DNA from: JBLIRR01 sp049472395
GTDB taxonomy: Bacteria; SZUA-182; DTGQ01; JBLIRR01
Assembly (NCBI GenBank): GCA_049472395.1
Contig: JBLIRR010000040.1
Coordinates: forward strand, 1-55,679
Length of the DNA: 55,679 bases
Direction: 5' to 3'
The notes beneath the pieces are model-generated. The model was not told the DNA's origin. It ran no database searches and saw only the letters and a list, made by a program, of their open reading frames with translations. Shown here piece by piece: positions 1 to 8,700 of the stretch; the first letter of the stretch is position 1, and each line of letters opens with the position of its first letter. The translations under genes were made by a program, and so were the position numbers.

Positions 1-154
1 CCCGGGAATGAACAGTTAAGACGCTCATATTAAATTTCTCTGCTATTTCTTTGGCTTTGCAATCACTTACAAACCATGCTCTTAACATCTCGTAATATTT
101 ATGCCGTCTGTTTTGAGGCTTTAGAAAAAAATTGCGGTATTTATTATCAGACAT
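1..154 (-). CDS. Transposase-like protein, N-terminal fragment cut by the window edge
   Basis: A minus-strand reading frame starts at an ATG at 154-152 and stays open to base 1, giving 51 codons. The visible part begins MSDNKYRNFFLKPQ, followed by a YYEMLRAWFVSD segment and a helix-turn-helix-like stretch (KAKEIAEKFNMSVLTVHS). This layout resembles the N-terminus of DDE transposase-like proteins that begin with a short FFL..P segment, a 'YE.LRA.FV' helix and an 'EVAE.FG' HTH. The family assignment is from memory and the catalytic part lies outside the window, so it could be another HTH protein. Its position next to decayed defence genes fits a mobile region. Confidence 0.5.
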   Translation of the reverse strand, partial: MSDNKYRNFFLKPQNRRHKYYEMLRAWFVSDCKAKEIAEKFNMSVLTVHSR

Positions 155-693
155 TATCAACCTCATAATTAGGGTGTATTTAATATGATAATATTATATA
201 GCAATTAAATATTGAACACAAGAAGGAGGTTGATAATTATTTTAATCATCCTGAAAAATAATAAATTAGTCATTAAAACAAGTGCGAAATATTATGATAT
301 TATATTAATAGTAATAATTTGTCTAAGGGAGGATAATAGCTACTATCATATTATTTAAAACCTAATAAAGTTGGCTTAATGGTCTTGAATACCCTTTAAA
401 CTCAATATTCTCTTGGATTTGAAATTTTACTTTTAGGGCCTATCTCTCTATGCGAAAATTGGCGATTAAATTGGTTGTTTCATTTTGAGACATTTGATAG
501 CCTAGATTGGGCTACAAAAATTTTTCTGGTTCTATGCTTTGATTCTATTGCTTTTCCGCTTTAAGTCGGTAGTCAGCCCCTCTAAAAATGAATTAAAGGT
601 CAAAATCACACTTACCTTTTTCTGTAAACTTGATAAATTGTCTGCAATATATTGTTTTTAAAGTAATGGATGTCATTTAAAAGAAATGCCGGA
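155..693. other. Intergenic stretch, AT-rich, no supported gene
   Basis: I see no convincing coding region here. A strong ribosome-binding-site-like AGAAGGAGG at 221-229 is followed by a TTG that opens only about 40 hydrophobic codons (230 to about 357). I do not count this as a gene. The stretch separates the transposase-like fragment from the defence relic and may contain scrambled remains of the same island. Confidence 0.4.
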
Positions 694-935
694 TCAGGAG
701 TTCTGAAGGTAATAGCACGCATCAGTAAGGTCCTCAAGGGCAGTCTCTATATTTCCAATATCCATGTCAGGCCCGGCCACCGCAAGGCGGATTTCCGGGA
801 GAGTAGCCTCATCCTTAGTTTGTCCGCCATTGGATTCGAAAAAAATGCTTGTGGCCACCTTCTTATGCACCTTGGCTTTTTTAATCGTATCAACTGCTTC
901 TTGATCCAGTCTTATGGCATGGGAGTGCGGCGAGC
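694..935 (-). pseudogene. DUF499 ATPase, C-terminal relic
   Basis: The minus-strand frame ending at 694 encodes a segment with KKVATSIFFESNGGQ, then LPEIRLAV, then DIGNIETALEDLTDACYYL. These are recognisable landmarks of the C-terminal region of the large DUF499 ATP-binding protein found in phage-defence islands with a DUF1156 methyltransferase. Only about 75 residues remain. The P-loop part is missing and the C-terminus stops soon after CYYL, where the family normally continues. The upstream side abuts the DUF1156 fragment in another frame near 905-935, so I read this as a deletion scar, not a functional gene. The family identification is from remembered consensus. Confidence 0.6.
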
Positions 936-1069
936 GGCCGTCGTGCCCACCAAATGTGAAGCGTTGAGATATGCCCATGTCGTATGCTTTTTTCTCGCCG
1001 TGCGTGTGCAGAGATTCGTTTGATCGGCAGATCTACCTCGATGAGACGTTTCGGATATTTGGTTGTCAT
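890..1069 (-). pseudogene. DUF1156 methyltransferase, N-terminal relic
   Basis: A 59-codon minus-strand frame begins at an ATG at 1069 with a good ribosome-binding site (TTGAGG, about 10 bases upstream). It reads MTTKYPKRLIEVDLP, then KRISAHARREKSIRHGHIS, then TLHIWWARRPLAA. This is the characteristic start of anti-phage-associated DUF1156 adenine-methyltransferase-like proteins, which are normally many hundreds of residues long. After WWARRPLAA the match stops and the frame terminates at 890. Bases just beyond encode the tail of DUF499 in another frame. The start region and spacing look intact, so translation may still begin here but can yield only a stub. Confidence 0.7.
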
Positions 1070-1136
1070 ATTTTCTTTTCCTCAATGAATCGGAAGATAT
1101 CCTCAAAAAATCGGAAGATAATCGGAAGATACCATA

Positions 1137-2675
1137 TCATCCTTCTTTTCCTGCCAGTTCATATTTTGTTCCCGGCCCGCTGCCTGTTCGTTTCAAAATA
1201 CCTAATTTTATCAATAGGTTGAAATCACGATTGGCAGTATCGTAGGTTACCTTCAGCTCTTTTCTACACCATCCGCTGGTAATAAATCCCTGTTTGAGCA
1301 CTTGAGCAATGATCTTTTTCTGTCTTTCATTCAACTGCTCTTCAACTGAAGGAGGCACAATATGCTGGACTACGCCTGCAGGGAGTCTCAATCTATCCAA
1401 ATTATCCTTCGGCCCCGGTAAAAGGACCCGGAAATAACGATCAACCATATCAAACTGCGGCGCATCCAGTCCATGATCTAGCATGGCGGCTTTCATCCGG
1501 GAAAGGCCGCTGCCTCTTTGCTCCATGAGTTTCAGGAGGGCCAGGGATTGTGCTAATACTGGATTTCTGGAGCAGGGGCGATATTTCCCCTTTCGTAATT
1601 TCTCCAGTGTCAAAGGTTGGGGTGGGGGCCCCGGACTCGCAATAACCACACGATCGAAAAAGACCTCTACCATAATAGCCCTTGATCTATCCTCATAGTT
1701 TCTGTGGGCGATAGCGTTTACAATAGCTTCACGGATGGCTTCTTCCGGATATTCATCCAGTACCACACGATTGAGGCCTACAATGCGAGGCGGATGACGT
1801 GTGTTTTTTGTCACAAAATCGACAACTGTTTGAACCATCTTAGGCGCTGCATTGCTGATCGTTTGCTGATCCAACGGATTTGGGTCCGGATCTTCACCCC
1901 GGTATGCATCCGCCATAATGCGGCACTGGGGAAATATAGCAGAGGGGTTCTTTCCGAGAAATAAAATACCCGCAGCCAGGGCATAATACTCTCCAGAATC
2001 CCGTTTGAGCCAGAGCAGGCCTCGTGTCCGTAAATGGTTCAGAACACGTGGCTGAGCGGCACTCTTGTCAGGAAGATCGCCAATGGCCGATAGCCACTCC
2101 CTTGCTGTGGTGTTATCTAATTCGTCCCAGGGGATTTCGGTTTGTGCGGTCTCAAATGGGGACGCTGCCTCCAAGGTATCCATCCCGCTTTTAGATTCAT
2201 CCTTGGTGGGGGTAATGTTAAATTCCTGATCAAGTATTCTTATCAGGGATCGACGCACCTCTGCGCGCAAATCAAGTCTATCGTCGAATCTTTTGTAAGT
2301 ATATCCATCTGCCGTAATTTCGTGAAAAAATTCCTTCGTCTTTTCTTCTCGCAGATGGTCGTCCCGTCCTTTGACAAAAATAAGAGTCGGCAGATGGCGC
2401 CCTTGGGCATGGCGATATTCATGATGTGTGGCTGAAAGTGAACCATGCAGTCTTCCATACTCTCTGTTCAGCAGCAAAAGGTATATTTGGCAGGAATCCA
2501 GGCATTCGAGGTAAGGTTTGGATGCTTTTCGGCCCAGTATAGGTTCCTTATCAAAAAGGACCGCCTCAAGGTGCTCATTAAGAAAAGGATCTGTTGTAAT
2601 AAGACTGGAAATAGCCAATCGTTCAAGCTCCATTTCTTTTTGCACTGAACTTACAAAAACCCTATATTTTGTCAC
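1137..2675 (-). CDS. DUF4062 / RecG-like ATPase-fold (HATPase_c_4) protein
   Basis: The 512-residue product opens with a DUF4062 domain (about residues 4-100; YRVFVSSVQKEME, and LLLLNREYG). DUF4062 is related to TIR/nucleotide-hydrolase-like folds and common in defence proteins. The central part (about 230-400) matches the ATPase domain of transcriptional regulators and RecG-like proteins: DEYPEEAIREAIVNAIAHRNY at 307-327, DRVVIASPGP at 341-350 and the MEQRGSGLSRMKAAM segment at 384-398. The C-terminal 70 residues resemble a winged helix. Its start overlaps the helicase stop by 4 bases (ATGA), which indicates translational coupling. It appears intact, unlike its neighbours. Role in defence is inferred from context. 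Confidence 0.75.
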   Translation of the reverse strand: MTKYRVFVSSVQKEMELERLAISSLITTDPFLNEHLEAVLFDKEPILGRKASKPYLECLDSCQIYLLLLNREYGRLHGSLSATHHEYRHAQGRHLPTLIFVKGRDDHLREEKTKEFFHEITADGYTYKRFDDRLDLRAEVRRSLIRILDQEFNITPTKDESKSGMDTLEAASPFETAQTEIPWDELDNTTAREWLSAIGDLPDKSAAQPRVLNHLRTRGLLWLKRDSGEYYALAAGILFLGKNPSAIFPQCRIMADAYRGEDPDPNPLDQQTISNAAPKMVQTVVDFVTKNTRHPPRIVGLNRVVLDEYPEEAIREAIVNAIAHRNYEDRSRAIMVEVFFDRVVIASPGPPPQPLTLEKLRKGKYRPCSRNPVLAQSLALLKLMEQRGSGLSRMKAAMLDHGLDAPQFDMVDRYFRVLLPGPKDNLDRLRLPAGVVQHIVPPSVEEQLNERQKKIIAQVLKQGFITSGWCRKELKVTYDTANRDFNLLIKLGILKRTGSGPGTKYELAGKEG

Positions 2676-4510
2676 TCTGTTTTTTCCGCCTGCAATATTT
2701 TGCTAGGCCCAATCTGATAATGTTCAATCCTCGTTATCGGTTTCCACCCCATGCGTGCCGGCTCCTGGATTAGATGCACTTCAGGTGTGCCGGCGCAATT
2801 GAAAACTACGTATAACCAGTAATCCTTTTTAAAACGTTCAGCAGTCTTATACTCATTGGTGGTGAGCGCCACATCGGCTATTTGGGAGCGGCCTTTTACC
2901 TCAATGAAGCGCACCTCATTTGATGTTTCCGGTAGCCCCCATTCTTTTAATTTGCCCAAAGGACGGCCGTCTCTTCCATCGCCAGCCAGAAAATCCAGCG
3001 TGTCCTTGTGCTCAGTAAAAAGCAAAAGCTTCATCTTCTCATCCTGAAAGATGCCGCTTTCATTGACCACATCCCGCAGTTTGTTCAGTTTGGTTTCGAT
3101 TTCCCGCGCTTCCAATGAGCGGGCCTGCTCAGCTAATTTCCCCAACTCAAGTATTTCTTCCCGCAAATCTTCAGGATTAATAGAGACTACTACCTCTTCC
3201 AATTTCGATAGGATCTCCTGTTGTTCATCCTCAGGCAAGTCATGAAAATCATCCGGGACTTTTTTTAATATCTGCTCCTGCCGGTAGGCCTCAGGGTCTT
3301 CAAGGATTTTCTCACGTTTGGCCTTCATCCGCTCTAGTGTGCGACGAACAGCATAGATGCTGGAAGCAAATCGACGCTGAAGCATAGCCATGGTAAATCC
3401 TACAGCGCGTCCCCTTGCAGAATCATCCTGAGAGGCTTTGATGGACTGATCTTCCACGTAACGGGTAAGATTGTCATAGAAGTCGAGTTCATCGTCATCG
3501 ATCTGAAAACTTACAGTATGAACATTTCTTTTTGTAAACAGGCTCTTGGCCTTGCCTGTATTCGGGTCTGGAAAAGTCACCAGCGCTTCTTTCACACGGC
3601 GCAGATAAAAGGGGGCAGATCGTTCCTCCATTGCGCGCTCCAAGCTTTTGACATCCCCGTAGACATCTCGATCGAGCAACCTGAGAAAGAGACTGAAATT
3701 CTTTGGATCACCCTTGTGGGGTGTCGCTGTCATGAGGAGATAGTGGTCAGTCATATCTGCCAATGACTCGCCGAGTTGGTAAGCCAGTGTTTTTTTCTCT
3801 TCGCTGTAAGCGCTCATTTTATGTGCTTCATCCACGATGATTAGGTCCCAGCGGCTGCGCAAGAGACTTTCTTTGGCATCTTCAATGCGCGAAATCCATG
3901 AAACAGAAGTAATGCACTGATCAATATCCTGCCAGGGATTTGCGCCGTATGTGGCGCGCAAAATATCACTCCGGATAACCTGAAAAACTTCCCGAAACTT
4001 GTCTTTGAGTTCACGTTGCCATTGAAAGGAAAGGTTGGCGGGTGTCACTATGAGAATACGTTGAATCAGGCCACGGACCTTAAGTTCTTTAATAAGAAGA
4101 CCTGCCATAATGGTTTTTCCTGCACCCGGATCATCCGCCAGAAGAAAACGGATTCGCGGCAAATGCAAAAAGTAATCGTACACCGCTTCAAGCTGATGAG
4201 GCAATGGATCAACACGTGCAATGGAAAGACTGAAATAGGGATCGTATTCGTACGCGAGACCAAGGCGGATTGCCTCGACACCCAAACGGAACTTAGCGGA
4301 ATCCCCATCGAAGGGTTCTTTCTCGGGTGTTATTTCCAGCTCAGCGATTTGTTCTCTAGTGAGAATCGGTTGGTGCACTTTCCCCGTATGCATTCCCTCG
4401 CCGACGAGCTTAATGGAATCTCCCATTTGAACCAGGGTAATGATCTTTACCGGTTCAGGGAGAATGGGGCCTGTAACAATGTGGTTTGGCTTAAGTTCAG
4501 TTGCGTGCAT
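2672..4510 (-). CDS. SNF2-family helicase with internal deletion fused to DUF3883
   Basis: The 612-residue product has an N-terminal SNF2/DEAD-like ATPase half with Walker A (DDPGAGKT, about 126-133) and a DEAH box (227-230), followed by TATPHKGDP (motif III). The matching family members continue after 'LLFTEHKDTLDFLAGDG' into the second RecA-like half (motifs IV-VI). Here, near residue 525 (about base 2935), the sequence jumps in frame into a C-terminal DUF3883-type domain (RFIEVKGR, NEYKTAERFKKDYWLYVVF, EHYQIGPSKIL). The protein therefore lacks motifs V and VI and is about half the usual length. It probably cannot translocate on DNA. It is the first gene of the operon with the DUF4062 protein and the DUF1156 relic. 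Confidence 0.75.
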   Translation of the reverse strand: MHATELKPNHIVTGPILPEPVKIITLVQMGDSIKLVGEGMHTGKVHQPILTREQIAELEITPEKEPFDGDSAKFRLGVEAIRLGLAYEYDPYFSLSIARVDPLPHQLEAVYDYFLHLPRIRFLLADDPGAGKTIMAGLLIKELKVRGLIQRILIVTPANLSFQWQRELKDKFREVFQVIRSDILRATYGANPWQDIDQCITSVSWISRIEDAKESLLRSRWDLIIVDEAHKMSAYSEEKKTLAYQLGESLADMTDHYLLMTATPHKGDPKNFSLFLRLLDRDVYGDVKSLERAMEERSAPFYLRRVKEALVTFPDPNTGKAKSLFTKRNVHTVSFQIDDDELDFYDNLTRYVEDQSIKASQDDSARGRAVGFTMAMLQRRFASSIYAVRRTLERMKAKREKILEDPEAYRQEQILKKVPDDFHDLPEDEQQEILSKLEEVVVSINPEDLREEILELGKLAEQARSLEAREIETKLNKLRDVVNESGIFQDEKMKLLLFTEHKDTLDFLAGDGRDGRPLGKLKEWGLPETSNEVRFIEVKGRSQIADVALTTNEYKTAERFKKDYWLYVVFNCAGTPEVHLIQEPARMGWKPITRIEHYQIGPSKILQAEKTE

Positions 4511-4788
4511 AGCTTTTCCTTATAGCCTCTGAGAACAACCGATTCCCATTATATCAATATAATTATAAACAATTACAAGATTTTGTAAAAAATATTCAAT
4601 ATTTTAACAGATTGTAATATAAAATTGGTTTATTTGCAAGGCAAGAGACGTGAAGTGATAATCTTATTAAAGTTATATTATTTTTCTTAAAAAGTTATTT
4701 TTTGTTAATTAAAATAATAATTTCAACATTTTAATTTTTGATCATGTTGAGCTAGATAAATGTAAATTGCCATTGTGTATATCTATAA

Positions 4789-4953
4789 CAGCAATTCTAA
4801 TTTTGTATACATAACATGTGGCGAGTGGGGTCAGGTCTTGAAATATGAGAACGGAGATACAATATATTCAAGGATTATCCTTCGAGTCGTTGTCAATATT
4901 TCAAGACCTGACCCCGCGGTCGAGGAACCTAACAGTCAAAATTAGAATTGCTG
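4789..4953. mobile_element. MITE/REP-like element with nested inverted repeats
   Basis: The element is bounded by perfect 17-bp inverted repeats (CAGCAATTCTAATTTTG at 4789-4805 and its complement at 4937-4953). Inside lies a second, perfect 20-bp inverted pair beginning GGGGTCAGGTCTTG (4827-4846 and 4896-4915). No coding frame is present. Such short non-autonomous palindromic elements resemble MITEs or the REP structures mobilised by Y1-type transposases. The GGGGTCAGGTCTTGAAATAT core recurs, as far as I remember, near such transposases in many genomes. It ends only 12 bases before the toxin-antitoxin promoter. Confidence 0.7.
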
Positions 4954-4965
4954 ATATCCATAAGC

Positions 4966-4999
4966 TTGACATCTCATTATTATAATGTATAATATACAT
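4966..4999 (+). promoter_or_regulatory. vapBC promoter and operator-like palindrome
   Basis: A consensus sigma-70 promoter lies here: TTGACA at 4966-4971, a 16-base spacer and TATAAT at 4988-4993. The -10 box is overlapped by an inverted repeat ATGTAT-AAT-ATACAT at 4985-4999. This is what one expects for antitoxin autoregulation. The antitoxin ATG follows at 5017 after an AGAAGGG ribosome-binding site. Confidence 0.75.
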
Positions 5000-5016
5000 C
5001 ATAAGAAGGGATTATT

Positions 5017-5274
5017 ATGCATAGAACGCAGATATATTTCAATGAAAAAGAGTGGAGTCTATTAAAACTTCTTGCCTCTAATAAAAAACAAAGTGTCTCA
5101 GAATTAGTTCGAACAGCAGTGAATAGATATTATTTTATTGATAAGAAAGTCGATTTATCAAAAGCATTGGATGATATTGCCGGGCTTTGGTCTGATCGTG
5201 ATATTAATACGCAAGAACATATTCGCTCTTTAAGAAAAGGTTCTCGAACTAAATATTATGCAGATTATCCTTGA
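5017..5274 (+). CDS. Ribbon-helix-helix antitoxin (VapB-type)
   Basis: The 85-residue protein starts MHRTQIYFNEKEWSLL and has an SVSELVRTAVNRYYF segment. This matches a CopG/Arc-type ribbon-helix-helix: a short beta strand followed by two helices. The rest (DIAGLWSDRDINTQEHIRSLR) is the usual toxin-binding tail of VapB antitoxins, with the W..R.D motif. It overlaps the downstream PIN-domain gene by 17 bases and has its own strong promoter with an operator-like palindrome. It should neutralise the toxin and repress the operon. Confidence 0.8.
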   Translation: MHRTQIYFNEKEWSLLKLLASNKKQSVSELVRTAVNRYYFIDKKVDLSKALDDIAGLWSDRDINTQEHIRSLRKGSRTKYYADYP

Positions 5275-5644
5275 TTCTGATATCATAATCGAATGCTTAC
5301 GAAATAATCATGCTATCATTGCAAGCATTAAAGATTATTATTTAAAAGGTTACGTAATCTCTTATACACCTATTTCCCTCGCTGAAATATATGCTGGTAT
5401 TAGAACAGGAGAAAAAAAAAGAGTTAAAACCTTCTTTTTTACTCTTAATTTTATTCCTATTGATGAAGACATCGGTATAAAAGCAGGTGAATATCTTTCT
5501 CAATATTCAAAAAGTCATAATGTTGAAATTGCGGATGCATTAGTAGCTGCCGCTGCCTATGTTCATAAAGCTGAGTTATATACCCTTAATAGAAAACATT
5601 ATCCGATGAACACAATCAAATTTATTCCAAGACAAGAAGCTTGA
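5258..5644 (+). CDS. vapC: PIN-domain ribonuclease toxin (VapC-type)
   Basis: The 128-residue protein is a complete PIN domain. It begins MQIILDSDIIIECLR with the first catalytic aspartates, contains AEIYAGI with the conserved glutamate, and ends with IADALVAAAA, which carries the distal aspartate. The TLNRKHYP segment is also typical of VapC. Family members are Mg-dependent endoribonucleases that cut tRNA or rRNA. The gene overlaps its antitoxin, so the two are translationally coupled. The 142-base gap downstream contains nothing notable. Confidence 0.85.
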   Translation: MQIILDSDIIIECLRNNHAIIASIKDYYLKGYVISYTPISLAEIYAGIRTGEKKRVKTFFFTLNFIPIDEDIGIKAGEYLSQYSKSHNVEIADALVAAAAYVHKAELYTLNRKHYPMNTIKFIPRQEA

Positions 5645-5786
5645 TTCTAATAAAATGATATTTTTATAACCATAATCAACTCTTTTAAGACCAAATCAAT
5701 TTTATGTTTCACCTGTCCATAAAATATTCCTCTCATTCATACGCTTCTTTTGACACATGGTGTTGCTCGGGATAAAATAAAATACA

Positions 5787-8700
5787 ATGAAAGAACATGA
5801 AAAAGTAATGAAACCTTCCTATGAAAAACTTCATCAAGCCTTTCCACAGATTGATGAAGTTTTTTTAAAGAATCACCTCGCGAGTCTCCCGGATCGTTAT
5901 TTTGAAAGCTTTGATGAGAAAGAACTTTATACGCACATTGCCGTGCTCTCTGCTCTTTCTCCTCAACATCCCATCGAGGTTTTAATTCATTCCCTTGATA
6001 ATGGAAGCATAGAATGTACTGTCTGTGCCTTTGATTATCCGTCTGAATTCTCTCTTATTACGGGTATCCTTGCTGCGTCAGGGTTTAGTATTATTGCCGG
6101 AGATATTTTTACCTATGCCAAATCGGTATCGCCCGTTATTCCCTTCCGTAGAACACGAAGAAAATTGTCCCTCACGCAAGGGACACTTTCAGTTGCGCGC
6201 AGGCGGCGTATCATAGATTATTTTAAGGGCAGGATCCATTCCCCGCTTTCCTTGGAGAAATGGTCTGTACAATTTAAAGAAAAGCTCGAATCAGTAGTTC
6301 TCCTTCTTGAGCAGAATAATGATAGAGCACAGAGAGAGGCAAAACAAAAAGTCAATGAGATGGTTGCCCAGCGATTGCTAGAGCTTAACCTCGATGAGCA
6401 CTCATCGCTCTATCCGGTGCATATGGAGATTGACAATAAAAATAAATATTTTACGCGGCTCAAGGTCCTTTCCCAGGATACCCCTGCCTTTCTTTATGCA
6501 CTCTCAAATGCTCTTTCTCTCTGTAAAATAGATATTGAGCATGTTCATATCCAGACAATCTCCGGTCGTATTGAAGATATTCTCGATGTGGTAAGCTCCA
6601 ATGGCAAAAAGATTACTCATCCTGATAAACTCAATCAGATAACACTCTCGGTGTTGCTTACCAAACAGTTTACGTACTTCTTGGGGCGGGCCCCTGACTC
6701 GTATGCAGCGCTGTGCCGTTTTGAATACCTCGTTGAAGAATTGCTGAAATTACCGGAACGGAAAAGGTGGCTTGAGAGTCTTTCGGACCCTTATACTTTG
6801 CAATCTCTTGCAAAGCTTCTTGGTGTCAGTGACTTTTTATGGGAGGATTTCATTCGTCTCAATTATGAAAACCTTTTACCCATGCTGACCCCGCACCTTG
6901 AGAGCAAGTTGTTGAGCCTGCCGCAGGAAAAATTATCAGGAGCGCTTGCCAGGATTGTGTACGGACCAGGATCATTTGAGGAGAAACAAAGACAACTTAA
7001 TGAATTTAAAGACAGAGAGATCTTTTTAGTTGATCTTGATTATATCTTGAAAAGAATAGATTTTCATGCATTTTCAGAGAAACTTACTTACCTGGCAGAG
7101 CATATAGTGAATAGTTCTGTGCATTTGGTGTATCAAAAATTGAAGGATCACTATGGGGAGCCGAAGACTGTTGGGAGGCTCAAGGCTCAATATGCTCTTT
7201 TCGGATTGGGTAAGCTGGGCGGTGCCGCACTTGGATATGCCTCTGATATTGAGTTGCTTTTTATTTATAACGATAATGGATATACCGATGGTGAGGAGTC
7301 TATCGAAAACTCTGAATTTTTTCATCTTCTCGCGAAGGAAACAGCGCAGGCAATACACGCCAAACGGGAAGGTATTTTCCATATTGATTTGAGGCTCCGT
7401 CCCTATGGCGTATCAGGCCCCTTGAGCAGTAGTCTTGAGACATTTTGTTACTATTACGGGCCCGGCGGACCAGCTCATTCCTATGAGCGTTTAGCTCTTG
7501 TACGCCTGCGCGCTGTGGGGGGTGATAAGGATTTAGGAGCCCGGGTCGAACGTTTGAGAGATAATTTTATCTATAATGTGAAGAATATAAACCTGCAAGA
7601 GATCAGGGAACTGAGAGAAAAACAATTCACTGAAAAAACAAAAGGTGGGAAGGTTAATGCGAAATTCAGTCCCGGAGCGCTTGTCGATATTGAGTATGAT
7701 GTCCAGATTCTGCAAATTATACATGGGGCGACTATTCCTGAATTAAAGACTCCTCGGATTCATGAGGCCCTCAATGCTCTATCCGGGGCTGATGTCCTCT
7801 CCCCTGAGGAAACGCATCAGCTTACTGCAGCATATGATTTCTTGCGCTGCCTTATTAACGGTCTAAGAATGCTTCGCGGCTCTGCCAAGGACTTATTTCT
7901 GCCACCTCCTCATTCTATTGAATTCAGGCATCTTGCAAGGCGCATGGGATATGAAAAGAAACATTCCCTGAATCCCTCTCAGCAGCTTCATGTGGATTTT
8001 GAGACACATACGGCTGTGGTACGTGCGTTTGTGGAACGTCATTTCGGGCGGGATTCATTGCCAGGGCCTGCAACGGGATCAGTAATCGATATTATCATCT
8101 CTGAGAGTATTCCTGCTGAGCTGCAGAAAAAAATATTATCTGACATCGGTTTTAACAATATTGAACGGGCTGCCCTTAATTTAAGAAAGTTAGCCGGCAA
8201 GGGTAATCGGCGTGATACCTTTGCCAAATTAGCGATTTTAGCCTGCGATATTCTCAGCAATAAGCCTGATCCTGATATGGCACTGAACAACTGGGAACGG
8301 TTTGTCAGTTCCCTTCCCCTCCATGAAGTCGATTATGCCCAACTCCTCTCGCAGCCTGTACGGTTAGAAATATTGCTCAGTATGTTCTCGGGAAGTCAGT
8401 TTTTGTCTGATACCCTGATACGATATCCTGAATTTTTTACCTGGGTCACGACACCTAAAAACTTGCACAGGCTTCCGGATCGGGAGAATTTCGATCATGA
8501 GCTGCGAGTCAATGAAAAGTTATACGAAGATCATCATGAGTGGCTCAATTATATAAGGCGTTTCAGAAGGCGGGAAATACTTCGCATCGGAGCGCGTGAT
8601 ATCTGGCTTGATGCTCCTTTGGAGGAGATTATGCTCGATATTTCTTTCCTGGCTCAAGCACTCGTTCAGGTAGTTCTTCACAATGTATGGAAGAGGGTTT

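Noticed and set aside
230..357. TTG-initiated frame after a strong ribosome-binding-site-like AGAAGGAGG
   Set aside because: About 40 low-complexity hydrophobic codons with no conserved pattern; probably chance in AT-rich DNA.
4016..4525. Plus-strand frame of 169 codons over the helicase start
   Set aside because: Antisense to conserved helicase motifs, with no domain of its own.
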